NCBI GenBank assembly: GCA_002414505.1
Contig: DHZF01000048.1
Location: forward strand, 58,548 to 122,547
Length of the DNA: 64,000 bases
Reading direction: 5' to 3'
DNA from: Hyphomonas sp. UBA5111
Lineage (GTDB): Bacteria > Pseudomonadota > Alphaproteobacteria > Caulobacterales > Hyphomonadaceae
Position 1 is the first letter of the stretch; each line of letters opens with the position of its first letter. Under the pieces are notes generated by a model that saw nothing but the letters and a program-made list of their open reading frames with translations, was not told where the DNA came from and made no database searches. The position numbers were made by a program, and so were the translations under genes. This document shows, one piece after another, positions 17,075 through 26,883 of the stretch.

Positions 17075-18673
17075 ATGCGTAACGAGGGTGCCCTGACGAG
17101 CGCGGACTTTGACCAAATGCCCACATTGGGTGACATTGCGCGCTTTCATGCCCGCAAACGACCTGATGCCATCGCGCTCAGCTTTGAAGGGCGAGACACG
17201 ACGTTTCGTGCTTTTGATCTCCTTACGAACAAGGTGGCAAACGCCCTGGCTGCCTCTGGCGTGAAGCCCGGCGAACGGATTGCTTATATTGGCAAGAACA
17301 GCGACCATTATTTCGAACTTCTGTTCGGTGCCGCCAAGATGGGCGCTGTAACCCTGCCGATAGGATGGCGTCTCGCTCCGGCGGAGATGGCCTATATCAT
17401 CGGGGACGGGAAGGGATCACTGGTGTTCGTTGGTCCTGAAGTCGCTGAACAGGCCAAGGCAGCGCTCGCCGAATTGAAGCATCCTCCCAAAATCATATTC
17501 ATGGAGGATGCCGGGCCCGACGGTTTTGTCAGCTGGAGGGATAGCCAAAGTGACGAAGATCCGGGCGTCTCGATTGCGCCGGGCGACGTCGCGCTTCAAT
17601 TGTACACATCGGGGACCACAGGCAGGCCAAAGGGCGCCATGCTCAGCCATGACAATCTCCTCGGCGGGCGCCGGGAATCTGTGGAAGCACACCTGCCTTG
17701 GAATGAGTGGGGACCAGACGATGTCAGTCTCGTAGCGATGCCAGTGGGCCATATTGGTGGCACAGGCTGGGGAATTGTGGGCTTGTTCAATGGCGCGAAG
17801 GGCATCGTCGCGAGAGAGTTCGATCCGTTTCGTGTGCTTGATTATATTGAGCAGGACGGCATTTCGAAAATGTTCATGGTGCCTGCTGCTTTGCAGATTG
17901 TGGTAAGACAGCCCAATGCCAGAAGCGTGGACTACTCCCGCCTGAAATACATTTTGTACGGGGCCTCACCCATTCCTCTGGATCTATTGCGGGAATGTAT
18001 GGAAGTCTTCGGCTGCGGGTTCTGCCAGCAATACGGCATGACCGAAACGTGCGGAACGATCATCTACTTGCCACCGGAGGATCATGACCCGAACGGAAAC
18101 CAGCGGATGCGGGCGGCAGGTATCCCCATGCCAGGGGTGGAGATTCGCATTGAAGACAATGACGGGAATGTGCTTCCACCCCATCAGGTGGGCGAGGTGG
18201 TGACCCGGTCCCGCGCCAATATGAAAGGCTATTGGAATCTGGATGAGGCTACGCAAAAGACGATCACAGCGGACGGCTGGCTTCATACAGGAGACGCGGG
18301 ATATCTTGATGAGGATGGCTATCTCTACATCCATGATCGCGTGAAGGACATGATCATTTCAGGCGGGGAGAATATCTATCCAGCTGAAGTCGAGAATGCA
18401 GTCTACGGACATCCGGACGTCGCCGAAGTGGCGGTAATTGGCGTCCCGGATGAGAAATGGGGTGAGGCGGTAAAGGCCGTTGTGGCGCTGAAACCCGGCG
18501 CGGCGTCAGATCCAGACTCCATCCTGTCTTTTGCGCGCACGAGAATTGCCGCTTTCAAGGCTCCCAAAAGCGTTGACTTTGTCGAGGGTCTTCCCCGCAA
18601 TGCGTCGGGAAAGATATTGAAGCGGCAACTCCGAGAGCCCTATTGGGGCGGTAAAGACAGGGCCGTGAACTAG
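17075..18673 (+). CDS. Fatty-acyl-CoA synthetase (ANL family)
   Basis: 532 residues with all adenylation motifs: YTSGTTGRPKGAML at about 177-190, QYGMTETCG at about 319-327, GWLHTGDAGYLDEDGYLYI at about 403-421, DMIISGGENIYPAEVEN at about 428-444 and the catalytic Lys in NASGKILKRQL near 518. It activates a fatty or related acid to its CoA ester. Two in-frame ATGs are present; the AGGAG site is one base from the first (17069) and seven from the second (17075), so I chose the second. The nitronate-monooxygenase-like gene follows after 24 bases. It is about 44 residues longer than the ligase at 1544 and is closer to the FadD3/medium-chain style. Confidence 0.92.
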   Translation: MRNEGALTSADFDQMPTLGDIARFHARKRPDAIALSFEGRDTTFRAFDLLTNKVANALAASGVKPGERIAYIGKNSDHYFELLFGAAKMGAVTLPIGWRLAPAEMAYIIGDGKGSLVFVGPEVAEQAKAALAELKHPPKIIFMEDAGPDGFVSWRDSQSDEDPGVSIAPGDVALQLYTSGTTGRPKGAMLSHDNLLGGRRESVEAHLPWNEWGPDDVSLVAMPVGHIGGTGWGIVGLFNGAKGIVAREFDPFRVLDYIEQDGISKMFMVPAALQIVVRQPNARSVDYSRLKYILYGASPIPLDLLRECMEVFGCGFCQQYGMTETCGTIIYLPPEDHDPNGNQRMRAAGIPMPGVEIRIEDNDGNVLPPHQVGEVVTRSRANMKGYWNLDEATQKTITADGWLHTGDAGYLDEDGYLYIHDRVKDMIISGGENIYPAEVENAVYGHPDVAEVAVIGVPDEKWGEAVKAVVALKPGAASDPDSILSFARTRIAAFKAPKSVDFVEGLPRNASGKILKRQLREPYWGGKDRAVN

Positions 18674-19675
<1,002 letters not shown>

Positions 19676-19715
19676 TTAAGGCGCAGACGTCAGCATTTCA
19701 TGGCGGCAACCCTTC

Positions 19716-20111
19716 CTACTCAGCCGAGGAATCCTGCTGCCAATATTCTGCCAGCTTATCCGGCAGGGTCAGGGGATCGAAGGGTTTGGGAATAACCCCG
19801 ACAGCTCCAAGCTGCAGGTAGGCTTCCTGCTCGTGGGCTTGGGATTTCGCCGTCATGAAAACGGCTGGGATCGTTGAGCCATTGGGAAGCGCGCGGATAC
19901 GCCGAAGCGTTTCGGGGCCATCCATTTCCGGCATCATCACGTCGAGTAACAACATATCGGGAGCAAATTCATGAAACTGCGCCACGGCGTCTGCGCCGCG
20001 TATACAGTGATGCAGCTCCAATCCTCCAAATTCCTGCATCGCCATGACTGCCAGTTCCGCGACCATCGGATCGTCTTCTACAAATAATATCTTGTTCAGG
20101 CGGCTTGCCAT
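19716..20111 (-). CDS. Single-domain response regulator
   Basis: 131 residues, only a CheY-like receiver: acidic pair in FVEDDP at 10-15, phosphoacceptor D57 in MLLLDVMMPEMDG, Thr in VFMTAKS and Lys in VIPKPFDP. There is no output domain, so it must act through a partner protein or in a phosphorelay. Its start lies inside the end of the histidine kinase gene (16-base overlap), so kinase and regulator are surely one unit. Confidence 0.93.
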   Translation of the reverse strand: MASRLNKILFVEDDPMVAELAVMAMQEFGGLELHHCIRGADAVAQFHEFAPDMLLLDVMMPEMDGPETLRRIRALPNGSTIPAVFMTAKSQAHEQEAYLQLGAVGVIPKPFDPLTLPDKLAEYWQQDSSAE

Positions 20112-22414
20112 TTGTCGTCTCCCTGTTTTCCTGAAGGTGCGCAGATTGGAAAGCTCAGCATGAAGGTGGCACCGTGGCCCTCCACGCTCTCAAAGGAAAT
20201 TTCTCCGCCCAGGGATTCCACAATGGATTTGGTGATGTTCAAGCCCAAGCCAGACCCACCGGCCATACGCGTGGCCGACCCATCGGCCTGAGCAAACCGC
20301 TGGAATATTTTGTCGCGGAACGAGGCGGGAATACCCGGACCTTTGTCAGAAACAGATATCTGAACTCGATCATTTGTATGGGATGCGATTTCAATGAGGA
20401 CTGTTTCACCATCTGGCGAAAATTTGGCTGCGTTGGAGAGCAGATTGACGAGCGCCTGATTGAAACGAGAGGGATCAACCAGACTATAGGTGGTCGGAAT
20501 ATCTGCCTTCAGCTGGAAGGTTACATCATACTTCTCTGCCAAGCTCTGATGACGCTCCACAATGTCTGTCACCAGCGCCTTCATATCGCAGCTTTCAGGA
20601 TAGAACTCCATCTTTCCTGCAGCGATTTTCTCGACATCCAGAATGTCATTGACCAGACGCCCCAGTCTCTGCGTGCTCAGTAGGGAAATGTCCAGTAGAC
20701 GCGCTTCCTTGGATCCGACCTTGCCTCCCAACATTTTTTGCAAAATACCGAGTGAGGCCTGAATTGACGTCAGCGGAGTCCTCAGCTCATGATTCACTGT
20801 GGAGACAAATTCGTTCTTGAGGGTCTCCATCTGCTTGCGTTCTGTAATGTCCCTGACAATTCCGATGAACATGATCTGCCCGCCGGCATCGACCTTGCTC
20901 AATGAGATTTCCATGGGGAATGTGGACCCATCCAGGCGCCGCCCTTGGGTTTCGCGTGTGATCCCGGCCGCATTTCCTGAGCCTGATCTGTTGTCCTTCT
21001 CCAGAAACGATTCATAGTTTGTAAGAATCGATCCCGGCATCAGCAATTGAATGCTCTGGCCAGAAATGTCCTCAAGACGTGTGCCGAATATGCGCTCCGA
21101 AGAGGGACTGAAATGCTGGATCAGGCCCTGCTCGTCGGTCGAGAATATGCCATCAAGTACATTCTCAAAGATGGCCCGGACCCGCGCCTCAGCTCCTTTC
21201 AGATCCTGTGCCAATCCCTGGAACGCTTCTGCCAGCTCTCCGATTTCGTCGTCGCGCTCTATTGCCAGAGCCGGCACACCGCCAGATACCCTCGCCTTCC
21301 GGATGGATGTGGTCATGTCCAGCAACGGCGCAGTTAGCCGTGTTGACGCCCAAGCTGCCCCACCGAGGGATACGCCAATGAGCAGCAAGGCAAGCAGGGC
21401 CCCTTCATTTCGGATGCGCGTCACGCCCGTCATCAGTTGGCTATGTGGGACACGGATAGATATGATGAGGTGAGAATCGTCCAGGCGCTGGCTAATCGGA
21501 AGTCTTGCCGAATAGACGAGATCAGTGGCCGTATTCTGCACCCATGAGGAAGCATGCTGCTCACTTTTCGGGCGAAGTGTCTCTAGCAAGTCTGTCTGCT
21601 TATCTGATCCTTCGAGACTGTATTGAAATGCGGCGACTGATCCGTCTGCATGTTGTTCCATGTAATCGCCGGATTCATTTGAGACGATGATATTGCGGTT
21701 CAACTGGATGACATTGAACCGCTCACGGAGCATGGCACTGTAATCAGCGTTGATAACGACCATGCCGAAAATACTGCCCTTGGCATCAAATATTGGCACG
21801 ATGGCGCGTAGGGTGGGGACGAGATCGCTGTCAAGCGTTCCAAATTCGCGATTATAGGTGACATTCGAGAAATAGGCCTCGCCCGGCGAAAGGGTTAGCG
21901 CCTTCTGGAAATAGATTTCCTGCGATTTTGATTGCAGGTGCGTCTCTGCGACACGTGCCCATCCATTGGATGCCCGATTGACGCGCACAAGTTCTCTGCC
22001 CTCGTTATCCAGCCCAATATATCGCATTTGAGTGTAAGTGACCCGCTCACGCATCATGGATACGAAAATGTCTTCCAGACGTTGGCGCCATTGATCCGTG
22101 GTTGAGCCGTCCAGTGGGTCGATTTCGTTATTGTCTGCGCTTCGCAGCATTCCCTGGATGGGAGGCGTGCGGGAAACGACGAAGGCGTCATTGATCATTT
22201 CGTCATAGGCGCGCTTGAATTCCAGGGCGACCAGCTGGGTTTCATGCGCCACATTTTCCACAGCCATGTCGCGCGAGACGGCTGTCGTGCGTAAAACAAG
22301 CAGAGCGCCCAGAGCAAGTGATGTCAGCAGGGATACGCCGCATGCCAGCAGTATGATCTTATTGCGCAAAGAATGGGGGTAAAGGGACCGGAAAAGTCTG
22401 GGGTCTGATCTCAT
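20096..22414 (-). CDS. Membrane sensor histidine kinase (Cache-HAMP-PAS-HisKA-HATPase)
   Basis: 772 residues. Membrane segment 1 is at about 20-42, a large periplasmic sensor follows (43-335, dCache-like, with YFSNVTYNREFG and IFGMVVINADY), membrane segment 2 at 338-357, HAMP to about 410, a PAS domain to about 525 with GIVRDITERKQ at its end, HisKA with phospho-His H542 in VNHELRTPL, then the ATPase with NLLSNAAKFSP, DKGPGIP and GGSGLGLNI. It has no attached receiver; the overlapping gene at 19716 supplies it. The frame is open to 22600, but the membrane protein begins naturally at the ATG at 22414; the ribosome site there is weak, so the start is uncertain. The ligand is unknown. Confidence 0.9.
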   Translation of the reverse strand: MRSDPRLFRSLYPHSLRNKIILLACGVSLLTSLALGALLVLRTTAVSRDMAVENVAHETQLVALEFKRAYDEMINDAFVVSRTPPIQGMLRSADNNEIDPLDGSTTDQWRQRLEDIFVSMMRERVTYTQMRYIGLDNEGRELVRVNRASNGWARVAETHLQSKSQEIYFQKALTLSPGEAYFSNVTYNREFGTLDSDLVPTLRAIVPIFDAKGSIFGMVVINADYSAMLRERFNVIQLNRNIIVSNESGDYMEQHADGSVAAFQYSLEGSDKQTDLLETLRPKSEQHASSWVQNTATDLVYSARLPISQRLDDSHLIISIRVPHSQLMTGVTRIRNEGALLALLLIGVSLGGAAWASTRLTAPLLDMTTSIRKARVSGGVPALAIERDDEIGELAEAFQGLAQDLKGAEARVRAIFENVLDGIFSTDEQGLIQHFSPSSERIFGTRLEDISGQSIQLLMPGSILTNYESFLEKDNRSGSGNAAGITRETQGRRLDGSTFPMEISLSKVDAGGQIMFIGIVRDITERKQMETLKNEFVSTVNHELRTPLTSIQASLGILQKMLGGKVGSKEARLLDISLLSTQRLGRLVNDILDVEKIAAGKMEFYPESCDMKALVTDIVERHQSLAEKYDVTFQLKADIPTTYSLVDPSRFNQALVNLLSNAAKFSPDGETVLIEIASHTNDRVQISVSDKGPGIPASFRDKIFQRFAQADGSATRMAGGSGLGLNITKSIVESLGGEISFESVEGHGATFMLSFPICAPSGKQGDDKWQAA

Positions 22415-22856
22415 GGTGCGCTCACTTTGGCGGTTGCAAACCGTCATCTGATGCGACGCTTCGCTCTCATGTGTGTGCGGAAATCTGTACAATTTCTTAC
22501 CGTATGTGTGTTCCCCGTCCGACCTCGCTGTTTTGCCCCGCGGCCCTGGCGCTTGGCCCATGGAGTACCGGGCCAGCGTCGACAGATGCCTGACAATCAC
22601 GTCAGTACAGCTAAGGGGTGCTCAAATTCGGAAAAGACCTGAAGGGAAAGACCCTTAAGCTAGCCGTCGTGGATCCAAGCCGGAAGCACTGCAGGTGTTA
22701 CAGGGGGGGGGCTTTGTACAAAGGTGACGCGGCCAGGGGGTAGGGTGGCCGGAAATCCTAATCGAAGCCTAATGGATTGTGCGGATATTGCGCGCTGTTT
22801 TTTGCGGGGGGCTAACCGGGACGCGCTAGGGTTAATCCTGCGCGCCGAGGAACCCA
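22415..22856. other. Divergent promoter region, kinase / GGDEF-EAL
   Basis: About 440 bases between two divergent signalling genes. No gene or RNA is recognised. Visible features are a small hairpin AAGGG-N5-CCCTT (22642-22656) and a run of nine G near 22691. The stretch would hold both promoters. Confidence 0.5.
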
Positions 22857-25130
22857 ATGACCCGTCACTCAGAAATATCCGGACAGCCTTCCTGGGCCAG
22901 TTCGCTCGACACCCTTTCTGACTCAATCCCAAGCCCGGACCGCTTGCAGCATTCAGTCATATTCTACTGTTCCGTCATGGTGCTGGTCACCATGTCCGCC
23001 ACCATCGCCAGTCTCGCATCGCTCGGCCAGTATACCGTCGATATCGGCACATTGGTTGACGTCTTCACGATCCTCGCCGTGGGCGGCGCGGCTACGCTGG
23101 CTTTCATGCGACAGCGAATGCTCCTGCAAGGCTTTCTGCTGTGTGTCAGTGTCCCGGTCAATTTGCTGGCAATGCTCATCCTGGACCATCAGGGAATCTT
23201 CGAGGGTATGCTGCTATTGAGCATCACACCGATCATCTGGGGGCTGTTCACGACGATGTGGATGAGCTTCCTCTACACAGCTTTCCTTGTTGCGTTCATC
23301 AATTGGTACATGGGACCTGCCGGCCGTCTTGAACTGGTCGTGAATGGTGTGGATGATACCCTGTTGTCCGCCATCGCCCTCAGCCTGATTGCGCTCGCCT
23401 GTTGCGTAGCTGCCGTCTTGCCAAAACAACTCGGACGCAATGTCTATGTCACGCTGAAAGAACTGGCCCAGCGCGAGAACATGCATCGCAGCCGCTCGAC
23501 CTCCTATGCGGAAATGTCCTCGGACTGGCATCTGGCAGTCGATCCGACTGGCAAGATCGTCCATTATTTCGGCAAGGGTGATGCCCTCGGTCGTCAGTGG
23601 CGTGATGTGCTGATTGGATGGGAGACCGACGAGGACGCATTCAACATCGCGCTCCAGAACCGGAAACCATTTTCCCGGATCAAGGGCGTGTTGCATGCGG
23701 ATGGGGTCAATTGCCGGGTGGAGTTCAGCGGGCGTCCGCAATACTCCGAGGCGGGTGAATATCTCGGATATCTCGGTATTGCGCATGATATCAGCATACG
23801 CGAAAAATTTGAGCAGAAGCTGAAGCAGCAAGCAACGACCGACCTCCTGACCGGGCTCGAGAACCGTCATGCCTTCAATTCTCTGGTCGAGGCCCGCAAG
23901 ACCGAAAACGAACCGGCCCTGTTGAGCATCCTCTATATCGACCTCGACAAGTTCAAGGAGTTGAATGATCGCCACGGGCACAGCGGCGGCGATGCAGCCC
24001 TGATCGAACTCGGTGAGCGTTTCAAGCGCCTTGCCGAAGAAGATGATGCGGTGCGTGTCTTCCGGATTGGGGGCGACGAATTCTGCTGTGTCCTCAACCG
24101 ATCTGCGCAATTGTCTGAAGTTGCCGCGCTTGCGGGACGGATCCGGTCTCTGGTTTCGGCTCCTATTTCGTATGATGGGCGGCTGATTGATCTGACGGCG
24201 TCGATTGGTGCGGCCATCGGGACGTGTGGCGAAGGGATCGAGGACGTGCTGGAACAGGCGGATGCGGCCGTTTATGAAGCCAAGTCCAAAGGGGGCGATT
24301 CCTGTGTTGTTCCGGATGCGGATGTTCGTGAGCGCCTTGAGCGCCGCGTGTCCATTCACCGGGAGCTCATTTCGGCCATTGATAAAGGCGAAATCAGCTT
24401 GCACTACCAGCCAATTGTCCGCGTATCGGATTGCCGCTTGGTCGGCGTTGAGGCGCTGGCGCGGTGGAGCCATCCGAAATATGGGCCAATCAGCCCGTCC
24501 GAATTCATCGAGATCGCGGAAGCGAGCCGTCACATCATCGCCTTCGGACAGTTTGTGCAGCGCCAGGCGTGCGAGGATGTCATGGGCTGGATGTCCAGGA
24601 CTGGTGAAGAAATACGCCTCAGCGTGAATGTCTCGCCCAATGAGTTGTTGTCTCACGGCTTCGCGGAATCCGTGGCCGAAATGCTTGAAGTCACTGGCTT
24701 CCCGCCCAGCCTGCTGGAACTCGAAATTACCGAACGCGGGGTCCTGAAAAATATCGAGGCCTCATGCGAAGTGATCGAAGCCATACGCGAAATGGGTATC
24801 ACGATCGCACTGGATGATTTTGGAACCGGCAATTCGTCGCTCAGTCGTCTGGAACACCTGCCTGTGGACCGGGTGAAGATTGACCGCTCATTCTTTGTGC
24901 GCGCTGAAGAAAGTGACCGGGCACGTCAGATCTTGGGTATCCTGTCCGGTATGAGCCGGGTGTTGAATATCAATGTGATTGCCGAAGGGGTCGAAACCGA
25001 AGAGCAGTTCAGGTTCGTGAATCTGGCCGGCTTCGGGGAAGTGCAGGGGTATCTGTTCGGCAGGCCCGGGCCGATTGAGAAATTGGGGGTTGGCATGAAA
25101 CCGCCACGGCGAAACGACGTTTCAGCCTAG
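22857..25130 (+). CDS. Membrane GGDEF-EAL cyclic-di-GMP enzyme
   Basis: 757 residues. The first 200 hold about six hydrophobic segments (from HSVIFYCSVMVLVT to LIALACCVAAVLP), then a PAS-like region to about 325, a diguanylate cyclase domain with intact GGDEF at 405-409, and a phosphodiesterase domain with EAL at 532-534, plus NVSPNELL, ELEITERG, LDDFGTGNSSL and KIDRSF. Both active sites look complete; the usual RxxD inhibitory site before GGDEF is not evident. It would make and/or break c-di-GMP at the inner membrane. ATG 22857 has CGAGG six bases upstream. A hairpin follows the gene at 25140. Confidence 0.93.
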   Translation: MTRHSEISGQPSWASSLDTLSDSIPSPDRLQHSVIFYCSVMVLVTMSATIASLASLGQYTVDIGTLVDVFTILAVGGAATLAFMRQRMLLQGFLLCVSVPVNLLAMLILDHQGIFEGMLLLSITPIIWGLFTTMWMSFLYTAFLVAFINWYMGPAGRLELVVNGVDDTLLSAIALSLIALACCVAAVLPKQLGRNVYVTLKELAQRENMHRSRSTSYAEMSSDWHLAVDPTGKIVHYFGKGDALGRQWRDVLIGWETDEDAFNIALQNRKPFSRIKGVLHADGVNCRVEFSGRPQYSEAGEYLGYLGIAHDISIREKFEQKLKQQATTDLLTGLENRHAFNSLVEARKTENEPALLSILYIDLDKFKELNDRHGHSGGDAALIELGERFKRLAEEDDAVRVFRIGGDEFCCVLNRSAQLSEVAALAGRIRSLVSAPISYDGRLIDLTASIGAAIGTCGEGIEDVLEQADAAVYEAKSKGGDSCVVPDADVRERLERRVSIHRELISAIDKGEISLHYQPIVRVSDCRLVGVEALARWSHPKYGPISPSEFIEIAEASRHIIAFGQFVQRQACEDVMGWMSRTGEEIRLSVNVSPNELLSHGFAESVAEMLEVTGFPPSLLELEITERGVLKNIEASCEVIEAIREMGITIALDDFGTGNSSLSRLEHLPVDRVKIDRSFFVRAEESDRARQILGILSGMSRVLNINVIAEGVETEEQFRFVNLAGFGEVQGYLFGRPGPIEKLGVGMKPPRRNDVSA

Positions 25131-25139
25131 CCGCCGTAT

Positions 25140-25158
25140 AGCGCTTACCGAAAGCGCT
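25140..25158. terminator. Possible bidirectional hairpin terminator
   Basis: AGCGCTT / AAGCGCT, a 7-bp stem with 5-base loop, sits between the convergent ends of the GGDEF-EAL gene and the gene at 25158. There is no T run, so it is only a weak terminator candidate. Confidence 0.4.
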
Positions 25159-25634
25159 TAGGGCAAAAGCACGAAATTGACACCGGATCCGGCTGCAGAC
25201 CGGTTGCCAAGAAACGGGCTTCCGGGCGAGGGGGTGGTACGCAATTTCGGCCGGGCACTCCTCGACCGTTCCAGCACCCAATCCATCACCTCGCCGGGGC
25301 CACCCAGATAGAGCGTATTGTTCCGTCGGACGAGGGGCAGGATACGGATGTCGTTCCGGCGTTCGAAATGACGCTCACGGCCAGCCTGATCCTCGCACCA
25401 GTGCCAGCGGTCTTCTGGTGTGAGCAGAGAGTTCTCACCGAAGCGCAGGGGGCGCCGCAAGATATAGGATCGGTCCTCCACATAGATGATGTGGGACAGG
25501 GCGGTCTCCATATAGGATGCGATAGCGCCGCCATGGGTGGCGGGATCCAGAAGGAGCCTCAGGGGCTCGACCTGTTCGGCCGCGATGGGCCAAGCGGCCC
25601 GTTCAATACGGTGCGTTATCTCGTTTTGGTCCAT
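25158..25634 (-). CDS. Hypothetical protein
   Basis: 158 residues; I do not recognise the family. It is soluble-looking, rich in Arg, with no signal peptide, and ends in SAAGSGVNFVLLP. The middle contains DRWHWCEDQAGRERHFERR. ATG 25634 has a strong GGGAGGAT site, and codon use is like its neighbours, so it is a real gene. A weak FixK-type box (25689-25702) lies 54 bases before the start, the same distance as at several neighbours, which ties it to the oxygen-regulated island. Confidence 0.7.
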   Translation of the reverse strand: MDQNEITHRIERAAWPIAAEQVEPLRLLLDPATHGGAIASYMETALSHIIYVEDRSYILRRPLRFGENSLLTPEDRWHWCEDQAGRERHFERRNDIRILPLVRRNNTLYLGGPGEVMDWVLERSRSARPKLRTTPSPGSPFLGNRSAAGSGVNFVLLP

Positions 25635-25688
25635 GTCATCCTCCCGGTTTTTTATCTGGCCATAATGGTCGATATCGGGAGGATGGGT

Positions 25689-25702
25689 TTGATGCGGCGC
25701 AA
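25689..25702. promoter_or_regulatory. Weak FNR/FixK-type box
   Basis: TTGATGCGGCGCAA matches TTGAT-N4-ATCAA at 8 of 10 positions. It is 54 bases upstream of the start at 25634. Confidence 0.45.
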
Positions 25703-25718
25703 TTCCCTGGCGCTGATT

Positions 25719-26156
25719 TCACGCGCCCGAGATTGCTTCCTCAATCTGGGGGATGGTTTGGTGAGCAAGGTCGCGATTGAGTTCGGCCACAACCGAAATC
25801 GACCCTGAATCCATCAGCATGGGGCGCAGCTTCCCGAGAGACCGGGGATCTGCAGCAATAACGAGGTTGGCCGGTGTGGCTTGGCTTACGACTTTCAACG
25901 TGGCGTCTGCCACAGATGACAGGAATCGCTCCTCGCTGACATCATGCCAGTCGGTCTGCTCTGTTGCGGCCTTTCCGCCCGTGGGCGTGGTGAAACGACC
26001 TGCCCGGTCGCTCGCCTGTTCACGGGCCGGGGGATTGTCTTGCTCGATAACCTGAACCACTCTCAGGTCCAGCAAGTCATTATCTCCCTTGTTTTCAAGC
26101 AAAAGGGCTTTTGCCCCATCGCTGACCAAGACGAATGTTCCGGTTGGCAGGTGCAT
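25719..26156 (-). CDS. Host-attachment family protein (eRF1-like fold)
   Basis: 145 residues of the 'protein required for attachment to host cells' family: TGTFVLVSDGAKALLLENKGD at the N-terminus, a variable middle with DRAGRFTTPTGG, and ANLVIAADPRSLGKLRP followed by a HxxxE-type end (LNRDLAHQTIPQIEEAI). These small proteins are related to archaeal eRF1 domains; the name comes from plant-associated bacteria, and the biochemical role is not established. A good FixK-type box (26211-26224) lies 54 bases before ATG 26156. It probably belongs to a stress/low-oxygen response rather than to host attachment here. Confidence 0.82.
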   Translation of the reverse strand: MHLPTGTFVLVSDGAKALLLENKGDNDLLDLRVVQVIEQDNPPAREQASDRAGRFTTPTGGKAATEQTDWHDVSEERFLSSVADATLKVVSQATPANLVIAADPRSLGKLRPMLMDSGSISVVAELNRDLAHQTIPQIEEAISGA

Positions 26157-26210
26157 GATGTTTGTCTCCCATTGTGATCGCGCAGCATGACGCGTGGCCA
26201 GTCTGACGGA

Positions 26211-26224
26211 TTGATATCTGTCAA
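26211..26224. promoter_or_regulatory. FNR/FixK-type box
   Basis: TTGATATCTGTCAA, 9 of 10 against TTGAT-N4-ATCAA, 54 bases before the host-attachment family start at 26156. Confidence 0.7.
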
Positions 26225-26237
26225 GGCAAGGGCAGGA

Positions 26238-26762
26238 TTAGCTGCCGGGTGTAAGGCTTTTCTGGACACCCGGCCGAAGGTTTTTGATGACGTCGCGGGC
26301 ATCGAAGGCTCGAATATCTCCTTTCGGCTTCTCGCCCTTGTGCATCTGGATATAGGCGTTGGCTTCGAACCGACGGTGCTCACGCACGGTGGCATCATAG
26401 GACCAAGGATACCCATAGGCATAATAAGGGAACCGGTGATAGCCCTGCCGATAATAGCCGTAGACGGATCGGTCAGGTCCGGTAGACGTGTAGGTGCGGG
26501 TGACGTCTGTGTCTCGCTCCACAACAAGGAAGTAATCGAACCCGTTTTCCAGAGTCAGTTCCGCCGCACGATAGAGGAGAAAGGCTTCGACGGTTTCGCG
26601 CGAGGTGGAACTATTGCCGTGGAAGGCCACACGATAGCGATTGGTCTCGATGCGCTGCTCGGCATATCCGTAGCGACCGTCCATTGGCGCGTAGGGCGTA
26701 GATGTAGCGCACGCGCCGAGAACGAGCGCAGCGGCTGCAAAGGCAAAATTGAAACGGGACAC
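26238..26762 (-). CDS. CC0125/CC1285-type lipoprotein, copy 1
   Basis: 174 residues from a GTG at 26762 that has AAGGAGGG seven bases upstream; the longer frame to 26885 has no such site. A lipoprotein signal ends in LVLGAC. The mature part has the family pattern TPYAPMDGRYGYAEQRIETNRYRVAFHGNSSTSRETVEAFLLYRAAELT, then a Tyr/Gly-rich stretch. It is related to the proteins at 34526 and 34998. The function is unknown; a periplasm-facing or outer-membrane stress lipoprotein is a fair guess. A FixK-type box (26818-26831) lies 55 bases from the start and is shared with the divergent phosphoribosyltransferase. Confidence 0.85.
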   Translation of the reverse strand: MSRFNFAFAAAALVLGACATSTPYAPMDGRYGYAEQRIETNRYRVAFHGNSSTSRETVEAFLLYRAAELTLENGFDYFLVVERDTDVTRTYTSTGPDRSVYGYYRQGYHRFPYYAYGYPWSYDATVREHRRFEANAYIQMHKGEKPKGDIRAFDARDVIKNLRPGVQKSLTPGS

Positions 26763-26817
26763 CAGACCCTCCTTATTATGGCATTTTCCAAGTGTGCCGC
26801 CCTCTCCAGCCCATGCT

Positions 26818-26831
26818 TTGACATCGCTCAA
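26818..26831. promoter_or_regulatory. FNR/FixK-type box, shared by divergent genes
   Basis: TTGACATCGCTCAA, 8 of 10 against the consensus. It is 55 bases from the lipoprotein start (26762) and 52 from the phosphoribosyltransferase start (26884). Confidence 0.5.
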
Positions 26832-26883
26832 TTGGTTCTTCCGGTAAGGGTCTAGGGTTAGCTTACTGGCAGGGAGACACTGC

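Noticed and set aside
22683-22700. Run of nine G as a recombination or phase-variation tract
   Set aside because: It lies in an intergenic region 160 bases from the nearest start codon, is a single tract, and no phase-variable gene is near.
23214-24656. A 480-residue open frame on the minus strand
   Set aside because: It is fully antisense to the GGDEF-EAL gene, whose motifs are complete. No ribosome site or known domain.
25719-26156. A genuine host-attachment factor
   Set aside because: The family name is historical; the position under a FixK-type box among stress genes gives no support for host contact.
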